DNA of 64,000 bases from Alphaproteobacteria bacterium (lineage in GTDB: Bacteria > Pseudomonadota > Alphaproteobacteria > Rhizobiales > Rhizobiaceae), in assembly GCA_024742485.1 (NCBI GenBank), contig JANSYK010000001.1, forward strand, positions 310,001 through 374,000. Reading direction: 5' to 3'. The notes under the pieces were generated by a model that worked only from the letters and a program-made list of their open reading frames with translations, searched no databases and was not told the origin of the DNA. The translations under genes and the position numbers were made by a program. This document shows positions 57,423-64,000 of this stretch, piece by piece. Numbering within the stretch: position 1 is the first letter of the stretch; every line of letters begins with the position of its first letter.

Positions 57423-59513
57423 ATGGATGACACGACAGACCTCTTTTCCGGAATTGGCAACGCAACACCAACTGCCTCTGCAGATGAAGCAAAATCATCC
57501 GCGACCCGGTCGACCGGCAAATCCAGCAGCCGGTCCGCATCAAAAAAATCGGCATCCCGTCAAGCCGGCCACACGGATGGTGGAAACTCCTATTCGGCTG
57601 CTGATATCGAGGTTCTTGAGGGGCTTGAGCCGGTTCGTCGCCGTCCGGGCATGTATATCGGCGGCACCGATATCGGCGCACTGCATCATCTGTTCGCCGA
57701 AGTCATTGACAATTCGATGGATGAGGCCGTCGCCGGACACGCAAATTTCATTGATGTGGAACTCGATTCCGAGGGCTTTCTGAGCGTCACGGACAACGGT
57801 CGGGGCATCCCCGTCGATCCGCATCCCAAATTCAAGGATAAATCGGCGCTCGAGGTCATCATGACCACGCTGCATGCGGGCGGCAAATTCGACTCCAAGG
57901 TCTACGAAACGTCGGGCGGTCTTCATGGTGTTGGCGTATCGGTCGTCAACGCCCTGTCCGACGTTCTGGAAGTGGAAGTCGCCCTCAATCGGCGCCTCTA
58001 CCGGCAGACTTTTTCGCGCGGTGTGCCACAAGGTGCGTTGGAAGATCTGGGCGAGGTCCACAACCGGCGCGGCACGAAAGTGCGCTTTCATCCCGATGCG
58101 GATATTTTCGGAAAGAATGCGCGCTTTGAGCCCGCCCGCCTGTTCAAGATGGCCCGCTCAAAGGCCTATCTGTTTGGCGGTGTGGAAATACGCTGGTCCT
58201 GTGATCCCTCACTGATCGGCGAAAAGGATGAAACCCCCGCAAAGTCGGTATTTCATTTTCCGGGCGGATTGCGGGACTTCCTCGACGCCTCCATCGGATC
58301 GGAACATAAGGTCACGAACGAGATCTTTTCCGGACGATCCGAAAAGACGGGCGGCCATGGCACCGTCGAATGGGCGGTGACGTGGTATACTGGTGATCCC
58401 TTCGTGAATTCCTATTGCAACACGGTTCCCACGCCCGAGGGTGGCACCCATGAGGCTGGGTTTCGCCTGGCCCTGACCCGTGGTCTGAAGGCCTATGCCG
58501 AACTCACCGGCAACAAACGCGGTTCCATCATCACCACCGATGATGTGATGATTTCCGCCGCTGCCATGCTGTCCGTCTTCGTGCGCGAGCCCGAATTTGT
58601 TGGTCAGACGAAGGACAAGCTCGCCACGGTCGAGGCGCAACGGATCGTTGAAAACGCAATTCGTGATTCCTTTGATCATTTTCTGGCCGATTCTCCTCAG
58701 GAAACCGCACGGCTGCTGGACTGGGTGCTGGAACGGGCGGATGATCGAGTTCGCCGCCGCAAGGAAAAGGAAGTCAACCGAAAGAGCGCGGTGCGCAAAC
58801 TGCGCTTGCCGGGAAAACTGTCCGATTGTTCGCAAAATTCAGCAGCCGGAGCCGAACTCTTCATCGTGGAGGGCGATTCCGCGGGAGGTTCAGCCAAACA
58901 GGCCCGCAACCGAGCCAACCAGGCGATCCTTCCCCTGCGCGGCAAAATCCTCAACGTCGCCAGCGCCGGTCGAGACAAGCTTGGGGCCAACCAGCAGATT
59001 GCTGACCTGGTTCAGGCGCTTGGATGCGGGACACGTTCGAAATACCGCGAAGATGACCTTCGTTACGACCGCATCATCATCATGACAGACGCCGATGTCG
59101 ATGGCGCGCATATTGCCTCGCTGCTGATCACGTTCTTCTATCAGGAGATGCCTGAACTCATCCATGGCGGACATCTGTTCCTTGCGGTGCCGCCGCTCTA
59201 CCGCATCACCCAGGGCCAAAAGACGCTGTATGCGCGTGACGACGAGCATCGCGCGGAACTCATGGAAACGGAATTCAAGGGCAGCGGTAAAATTGATATT
59301 GGCCGGTTCAAGGGTCTTGGCGAAATGCTGCCCGCACAGCTCAAGGAAACCACGATGCATCCGGACAAGCGGACGCTGCTGCGTGTCCAGATCGACGAAA
59401 GCACGGCCGATGCCACACGCAAGACTGTCGACAATCTGATGGGAACGAAAGCCGAGGCCCGCTTCCAGTTCATTCAGGAACGCGCTGAATTCGTCGACGA
59501 TCTGGATATCTGA
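57423..59513 (+). CDS. parE: DNA topoisomerase IV subunit B
   Basis: The 696-residue ATPase subunit of topoisomerase IV, which with ParC unlinks daughter chromosomes. It has a variable Ser/Ala-rich N-terminal extension of about 50 residues, then the GHKL ATPase core (EGLEPVRRRPGMYIGGTD, DNSMDEAVAG, VTDNGRGIPVD, SGGLHGVGVSVVNALS), the transducer domain, and the TOPRIM region (ELFIVEGDSAGGSAKQ, PLRGKILNVAS, MTDADVDGAHIASLL). GyrB-type insertions are absent, and the length fits ParE. No parC is in the window. Confidence 0.94.
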   Translation: MDDTTDLFSGIGNATPTASADEAKSSATRSTGKSSSRSASKKSASRQAGHTDGGNSYSAADIEVLEGLEPVRRRPGMYIGGTDIGALHHLFAEVIDNSMDEAVAGHANFIDVELDSEGFLSVTDNGRGIPVDPHPKFKDKSALEVIMTTLHAGGKFDSKVYETSGGLHGVGVSVVNALSDVLEVEVALNRRLYRQTFSRGVPQGALEDLGEVHNRRGTKVRFHPDADIFGKNARFEPARLFKMARSKAYLFGGVEIRWSCDPSLIGEKDETPAKSVFHFPGGLRDFLDASIGSEHKVTNEIFSGRSEKTGGHGTVEWAVTWYTGDPFVNSYCNTVPTPEGGTHEAGFRLALTRGLKAYAELTGNKRGSIITTDDVMISAAAMLSVFVREPEFVGQTKDKLATVEAQRIVENAIRDSFDHFLADSPQETARLLDWVLERADDRVRRRKEKEVNRKSAVRKLRLPGKLSDCSQNSAAGAELFIVEGDSAGGSAKQARNRANQAILPLRGKILNVASAGRDKLGANQQIADLVQALGCGTRSKYREDDLRYDRIIIMTDADVDGAHIASLLITFFYQEMPELIHGGHLFLAVPPLYRITQGQKTLYARDDEHRAELMETEFKGSGKIDIGRFKGLGEMLPAQLKETTMHPDKRTLLRVQIDESTADATRKTVDNLMGTKAEARFQFIQERAEFVDDLDI

Positions 59514-59647
59514 CGTCATAGCGGCCGTTACCCATCATTTGGTGACCGGAAGACATGTGTTGGTCTTGTGTTTGAAAATACCCAGGGAACTGGTATCCGT
59601 GGAACGGAACGGCCCATTTGGTCCTGTCGGTATGCGGGGACACCCTG

Positions 59648-60325
59648 TTGAAGATTCTGCTGGCTGAAGATGATGAAAAAGCAGCGGACTATATCCGCAA
59701 CGGGCTGATCGAAAACGGCCATACCGTCGATTGGCTGACCGATGGCAGAGAAGCGCTGACCTATTGCCTCTACAACCAGTGCGACCTGGCGATTATCGAC
59801 CGTATGATACCGGGTATGGATGGCCTGTCCGTTGTTCGTGCCCTCAGGGCGACCACCAGCAAACTCCCGATTATTTTCCTGACCGCGCTTGGCGATGTCG
59901 ATGACAAGGTCGAGGGGCTGCTGGCGGGCGGGGACGACTACTTGGTCAAGCCGTTTCATTTTTCGGAGCTGCTGGCACGGATAACTGCCCTTTCCCGCCG
60001 CCCCCATGAAACCATCGTGACCACCGAACTCAAGGTGTATGATTTGACCCTTGATCTCCTGGCCCGAACAGCCAGCCGCGGCGAAACGGTCATCGAATTG
60101 AAGCAGAAGGAGTTTGCGCTCCTGGAACTGTTGATGAAGAACGCCGGGCGGGTGGTGACCCGAACGATGATCCTCGAATCCATCTGGGGCTTCGATTTTG
60201 ATCCGGGAACATCGGTGGTCGAAACCCATATCAGCAATCTTCGCCAGAAGATCGACAAGCCCTTTGACGTTGCACTGATCCACACCGTTCGAAACGCCGG
60301 ATATTCGCTCCGTGCGCCGCGCTGA
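59648..60325 (+). CDS. OmpR-family response regulator
   Basis: The 225-residue regulator has a receiver domain with the acidic pair in LAEDDEKAADYI, the phosphorylated aspartate in LAIIDRMIPGMDGL, Thr/Ala in FLTALGDVDDK and Lys in DDYLVKPFHF, then a winged-helix DNA-binding domain (LKQKEFALLELLMKNAGRVVTRTMILESIWGF). The start is a TTG at 59648 preceded by GCGGGGA; a longer TTG start at 59618 is less likely. It overlaps the kinase gene by 14 bp. Target genes are unknown; the MoxR operon downstream is one possibility. Confidence 0.93.
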   Translation: MKILLAEDDEKAADYIRNGLIENGHTVDWLTDGREALTYCLYNQCDLAIIDRMIPGMDGLSVVRALRATTSKLPIIFLTALGDVDDKVEGLLAGGDDYLVKPFHFSELLARITALSRRPHETIVTTELKVYDLTLDLLARTASRGETVIELKQKEFALLELLMKNAGRVVTRTMILESIWGFDFDPGTSVVETHISNLRQKIDKPFDVALIHTVRNAGYSLRAPR

Positions 60326-61673
60326 CATACGATCCGGTCTGGCATTCAAAACCGCCGTGCGGGCCGCCGGGATTTTCATTCTCCTGCTTCTCATTGCCGG
60401 CAGCGTTCTGGTGGTGGCGGTTACCAATACGCTTGAAAGCGAATTACACGCCCAGAACGAAGAACAGATTGTTCTGCTGCAGCAGATTTACCGCACTGAG
60501 GGTCGGGATGGTCTCGTCCAGGCGGTTGAAAACCTGACCCGAAATCCCCACGGCGGTGAACAGACTGCCGGTTTGTTTGACAAGGACGGGCTCAGGCTGG
60601 CCGGAGGGCTGACCTCGGCACCGCCGATGGTGGGATGGCAGCGAACCAGGATTGGGCTTGTCGAGGGTGTTTTTTCCCCCGGTTCCTTCTATCTGCACCG
60701 TGTGTTGGTTGACGAACTGACGCTGGTTGTGGGGCGAAGCAGCGACATTGTCGACGCCGCCCGCTGGTGGTTGACCTTCTGGCTGGTGCTGCTTGGCGTA
60801 ACGCTGACCGTTTGCACACTGACCCTCGGCTACTTCGCGAGCCGGAAGTCACTCCAAAAGCTGCAGGCGATGGAGGATGTTCTCCAGGACGTGTCCCAAG
60901 GCAATCTCGAGGCGCGGCTGGCGGTTGCGGCCGAAAATGATCAGATCGACAGGATCTCCGAACAGGTTAATCAGCATATCGCCCGGCTTTCCCATCTGAT
61001 GGAGCGGCTTCAATCGACCGCCACGGCCATTGCCCATGATCTCAAGACGCCGCTTTCAGACGCACAGATCTCGCTGCATCAGGCGCTCGATACGATTGGT
61101 GCGAACAAGAACCCGAGTGATCAGATCGAAGCTGCACAGGCTGACCTGCAGCGTTTGAACACGATTTTCGAAACGATCCTCCGCATCTCCAATATTGAGG
61201 CCGGGCGAGGCAAACCTGCGTTTCAGAACATTGATCTTCCGAGCCTTGTCGATGAAATTGTGGAATTTCTGCAGCCGCTCGCGGAAGAATCCGGTCAAAA
61301 TATTGAAATCGGGCTCTCGCTGAAATCCGGCGCAACGCTTCGCGGCGACGACGGAATGATCAAGCAGCTCCTCGTCAATATCATCAGCAATGCGATTGCC
61401 CATTGTCCGGCTCGGACGCGAATTTTTTTGGATACTTTCGAGGATCGGGAAAGTATCACCCTCATCGTCGAGGATAATGGACCAGGCATTCCGGCCACGG
61501 ATCGACAACGTGTCCTGCAACCATTTGTCCGGCTCGACAGCGCCCGAACTGCACCGGGAAGCGGATTGGGATTGGCGCTCGTTGCAGCGATTGCGGATCA
61601 TCACAATGCCACCGTCCAGCTTGACGACGCTGGGCCCGGCCTGCGCCTCTCCATCCGGTTTCCCAAACTATAA
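60312..61673 (+). CDS. Sensor histidine kinase
   Basis: The 453-residue membrane kinase has an N-terminal transmembrane segment (about residues 14-36), a periplasmic sensor region of roughly 115 residues, a second transmembrane segment (about 153-175), a HAMP domain, the phosphorylated histidine in IAHDLKTPLSDAQISLHQAL, and an ATPase domain with N box (QLLVNIISNAIAHC), VEDNGPGIP and GSGLGLALVAAIADHH. The start is GTG inside the regulator gene. The signal is not known. Confidence 0.93.
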   Translation: MRRADIRSGLAFKTAVRAAGIFILLLLIAGSVLVVAVTNTLESELHAQNEEQIVLLQQIYRTEGRDGLVQAVENLTRNPHGGEQTAGLFDKDGLRLAGGLTSAPPMVGWQRTRIGLVEGVFSPGSFYLHRVLVDELTLVVGRSSDIVDAARWWLTFWLVLLGVTLTVCTLTLGYFASRKSLQKLQAMEDVLQDVSQGNLEARLAVAAENDQIDRISEQVNQHIARLSHLMERLQSTATAIAHDLKTPLSDAQISLHQALDTIGANKNPSDQIEAAQADLQRLNTIFETILRISNIEAGRGKPAFQNIDLPSLVDEIVEFLQPLAEESGQNIEIGLSLKSGATLRGDDGMIKQLLVNIISNAIAHCPARTRIFLDTFEDRESITLIVEDNGPGIPATDRQRVLQPFVRLDSARTAPGSGLGLALVAAIADHHNATVQLDDAGPGLRLSIRFPKL

Positions 61674-61761
61674 GTATTTTTGAACTTCGCTTCAGGCGCA
61701 GTTGAAAATCGCATCCCATCTTCATCCCAATCCAGTTTGGGACCCCGATTAGGGAATGGAG

Positions 61762-61893
61762 ATGAACATGATCCGCACGAACAGCAAACCGCCTGTCACT
61801 GACAAAATCGCTGAAACGGCAGTGTCGGGAAGGCCAATTGGCCCAGACACGTGCACGCTCTCAATCACACAAAACACCTTCTTCCAGCTTTGA
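61762..61893 (+). CDS. Possible small protein (43 residues)
   Basis: An ATG at 61762 (or 61768) preceded by GGGAATGGAG opens a 43-codon frame, MNMIRTNSKPPVTDKI..., ending TFFQL just 78 bp before the MoxR gene. The sequence is hydrophilic with no recognisable domain. It might be a leader peptide or simply chance; the ribosome site is its only support. Confidence 0.25.
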   Translation: MNMIRTNSKPPVTDKIAETAVSGRPIGPDTCTLSITQNTFFQL

Positions 61894-61971
61894 CGGGTTT
61901 GGATCGACCGTTCCCAAGCAGTCGATATCTCTCCCTGTTTCCTGGTTCCGACGATTGAAAGGAAAATCCCG

Positions 61972-62961
61972 ATGAACCTTCACGCCCCCATCACATCCGC
62001 TGCGGCAACCAGCGATCTGGTTTCGAATTTGCGCAGCTTCATGAATGCGCGGATTGTCGGACAGGAGCAATTCGTCGACCGTATTCTTCTTGGTCTCTTC
62101 AGTGACGGACACGTTCTTGTCATCGGCGCTCCCGGGCTTGCCAAGACAAAGGCGGTGAATGCACTTTCCGAAATCATCGACTGTGATGCACGCCGCATTC
62201 AGTTCACACCCGACCTCCTTCCAAGCGATCTGACCGGCACCGATATTTATCGTTCGGAACTCGGCGAGTTCAAGTTTCGACAAGGCCCGCTGTTCAACAG
62301 TCTCATTCTGGCCGACGAGGTCAATCGCGCACCCGCCAAGGTTCAATCGGCCTTGCTGGAAGCAATGGCAGAAAAGCAGATTACCGTGGGCGGCACGACC
62401 TATGAACTGCCTTCCCTCTTCATGGTTCTGGCGACACAAAACCCGATTGAACAGGAAGGCACCTACCCTCTCCCGGAAGCCCAGCTCGACCGGTTTCTTC
62501 TGCAGGTCAATGTCGATTTCCCGTCCGCCGACGCAGAACGGCAAATCCTCAAGCTGGTGCGCGGTGAGGTGTTCGGCGAAACCACGCCGCCGGCACGCCG
62601 GATCAGTGTCGAGGAGATATTCAGCGCCCGTCGTGATGCCATGGGAACCCACGTATCCGAGGCACTCGAGGAGTATATCATTCAGCTGGTGCAGGCGACG
62701 CGCAACCCCGCCGCCTACGGAGACGATTTGTCCTCCATGATTGCTTATGGCGCAAGCCCGCGCAGCACCATCGCCCTGGACAGATGTGCCCGGGTCCATG
62801 CCTGGATGCGCGGATCCGATTTCGCCACCCCGGCAGACGTCCAGGCCATTTTGCATGACGTCCTGCGGCATCGGATCATCTTGAGTTTCGAAGCTGAAGC
62901 GGACGGACAAACCCGTGATGGGTTCATCGACACCCTCATTGAGCGTGTTCCGGTCAGTTGA
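61972..62961 (+). CDS. MoxR-family AAA+ ATPase
   Basis: The 329-residue ATPase has Walker A GAPGLAKTKA (with Ala in place of the usual second Gly, as in many MoxR proteins), Walker B LILADEVNRAPAKVQSALLEAM, sensor 1 LATQNPIEQEGTYPLPEAQLDRF, and the C-terminal lid with YGASPRSTIAL. MoxR proteins act as chaperone-like partners for von Willebrand factor A proteins. It starts the MoxR-DUF58-DUF4381 operon; the DUF58 gene begins 9 bp later. Confidence 0.95.
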   Translation: MNLHAPITSAAATSDLVSNLRSFMNARIVGQEQFVDRILLGLFSDGHVLVIGAPGLAKTKAVNALSEIIDCDARRIQFTPDLLPSDLTGTDIYRSELGEFKFRQGPLFNSLILADEVNRAPAKVQSALLEAMAEKQITVGGTTYELPSLFMVLATQNPIEQEGTYPLPEAQLDRFLLQVNVDFPSADAERQILKLVRGEVFGETTPPARRISVEEIFSARRDAMGTHVSEALEEYIIQLVQATRNPAAYGDDLSSMIAYGASPRSTIALDRCARVHAWMRGSDFATPADVQAILHDVLRHRIILSFEAEADGQTRDGFIDTLIERVPVS

Positions 62962-62970
62962 GGTGGAACC

Positions 62971-63903
62971 ATGTCACAGCACACTTCATACGCGGCCGGT
63001 ATTGAGGCGAGCACATCAGAGCTGATCCGCGCCCGCCCGCCCCGCACGGTTACCGGTTTTGCCCCCTCGGGACGCGTCAGCACCCATCAATGGGGAACCA
63101 ACAATTCGGTTTTCCGCGGCCGGGGCATGGAATTCGCGGAATCCCGTGAATACCAACCCGGCGATGATGTCAAACATGTTGACTGGAAAGTCACCGCAAG
63201 AACCGGCCGGGCTCATACCAAGCTCTTTCAGGAGGAACGCGAGCGGCCGGTGCACATCCTGCTCGACCTGCGGAACATGATGCATTTCGGCAGCCGGATT
63301 CGGTTCAAATCCCATCTGGCAGCGGAGATTGCAGCTCAGCTTGCATGGGTGGGCCACGACGGCGGAGATCGCGTTGGCGGATTGATTCTGACCAGACGCG
63401 GCGTCCGGGATTTTCGCGCAGCGCGCACCCGCAGAGGTGTGTTGCGGTTCATTGATGCGATTTCAGACGAAACGCGTCTTGCCCGTGAGAACGCAGATGA
63501 ATTGAGCCTTGCCCAGGGAATTCGACGCCTTCGACACGAATGTCGCCCCGGAGCACTTGCCTTCGTCATCAGCGATTTTTCCGATTTTGACGAAACATGT
63601 GAACAGGAATTGCGCAGGCTGTCGAAGAGCCCTCACGTCACCAACATCCTGATCACCGATCCGTTGGACAGTGAACTGCCGCCAAGAGGCGGCAGGATCA
63701 GCGACGGGCACAAGGCCTTGTCCCTGAGCGGCCTCAAGCGCACGGCTCTGCATGATTATGCCGAGGCATTCCGTCAGCGTCGGCAGCGTCTTGAGCAATC
63801 CTGCCGTCAGCGGGGCATGGCCTTCCACGCCCTTTCAACGTCTGACAATGCCACTTCCATTCTCCACATCAAGGGCGGTCGGCCACCCAGGAGGTCACAG
63901 TGA
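62971..63903 (+). CDS. DUF58-domain protein
   Basis: The 310-residue cytosolic protein has the DUF58 signature GMEFAESREYQPGDDVKHVDWK followed by TARTGRAHTKLFQEERERPV, and a VWA-like fold with HILLDLRNMMHFGS in the role of the metal-site loop. Proteins of this family are constant partners of MoxR ATPases. Its stop codon overlaps the next start (GTGA), indicating coupling. Confidence 0.94.
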   Translation: MSQHTSYAAGIEASTSELIRARPPRTVTGFAPSGRVSTHQWGTNNSVFRGRGMEFAESREYQPGDDVKHVDWKVTARTGRAHTKLFQEERERPVHILLDLRNMMHFGSRIRFKSHLAAEIAAQLAWVGHDGGDRVGGLILTRRGVRDFRAARTRRGVLRFIDAISDETRLARENADELSLAQGIRRLRHECRPGALAFVISDFSDFDETCEQELRRLSKSPHVTNILITDPLDSELPPRGGRISDGHKALSLSGLKRTALHDYAEAFRQRRQRLEQSCRQRGMAFHALSTSDNATSILHIKGGRPPRRSQ

Positions 63904-64000
63904 ACCCGCAACTTTCACCGGACATCCAATCGCAGCTGGAGTTGTTGCGGGATATCCGTCTTCCCGAACCGATCGGCTGGTGGCCGCTGGCACCTGGTTG
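63900..64000 (+). CDS. DUF4381-domain protein (5' part only)
   Basis: The first 33 codons are visible before the window ends. The start is a GTG overlapping the DUF58 stop. The peptide LLRDIRLPEPIGWWPLAPG is typical of the N-terminal part of DUF4381 membrane proteins, which come next in MoxR-DUF58 operons ahead of the von Willebrand factor A genes. Confidence 0.85.
   Translation, partial: MNPQLSPDIQSQLELLRDIRLPEPIGWWPLAPG

Noticed and set aside
61861-62910. 349-codon minus-strand frame opposite the MoxR gene
   Set aside because: Shadow of a gene with Walker A and B motifs.

Overview
The window looks like a chromosomal segment of an alphaproteobacterium, most probably of the order Hyphomicrobiales (rhizobia and relatives). 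The reasons are: a pyruvate dehydrogenase operon whose E1-beta carries its own lipoyl domain and sits beside an FtsB-like gene and eno; the gene string trpD-trpC-moaC-moeA; a lexA with an alphaproteobacterial GAAC-N7-GAAC operator; and gltX followed by gltA. No genus can be named. No tRNA, rRNA, CRISPR array, transposase, integrase or phage gene was seen.

Layout. (1) 1-10.6 kb, minus strand, housekeeping: start of E2, pdhB, pdhA, an ftsB-like gene, eno, a VOC protein, two similar TetR regulators, pyrG, secG, tpiA. (2) 10.9-16.4 kb, plus strand: a PpiD-like foldase, trpD, trpC, moaC, moeA, packed as one operon. (3) 16.7-50.8 kb: a catabolic accessory block between moeA and lexA. It holds a BCCT transporter; a phenylacetate cluster (paaABCDE; paaGIK with paaR and paaX; divergent paaN); two divergent operons around an IclR gene (COG2984-type ABC transporter, AhpD-like protein and FAD oxidase on one side; MDR oxidoreductase, family III CoA-transferase, urocanase homologue and DUF1330 protein on the other); a multipass membrane protein of unknown family; and a second IclR module. 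That module comprises a DUF6282 hydrolase, FAH-family enzyme, TAXI-TRAP transporter and class V aminotransferase in one operon, and a 3-hydroxyisobutyrate-dehydrogenase-like enzyme, flavin reductase and two-subunit iron-sulfur hydratase in another. (4) 50.8-64 kb, core again: lexA, comEC, gltX, gltA, parE, a two-component system, and the start of a MoxR-DUF58-DUF4381 operon cut by the window end.

How it fits together. The paa genes would activate phenylacetate to phenylacetyl-CoA (PaaK), epoxidise it (PaaABCDE), isomerise the epoxide to the oxepin (PaaG) and open and oxidise the ring (PaaN). The lower beta-oxidation genes (paaF, paaH, paaJ) are not in the window. The second IclR module is the best candidate for an undescribed system. 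The IclR/DUF6282 intergenic region and the region upstream of the dehydrogenase operon share an inverted repeat, ATTTCA-N5-TGAAAT, which suggests one regulator controls about nine genes as a single uptake-and-catabolism pathway of unknown substrate. Its hydratase beta subunit lacks the RD of the usual RDxxH motif. The module is bracketed by an intact membrane-protein gene (38.6-39.6 kb) and a truncated 3' copy of the same gene (50.6-50.8 kb) in direct orientation, and it contains a 184-bp foldback element that supplies the stop codons of two converging genes.
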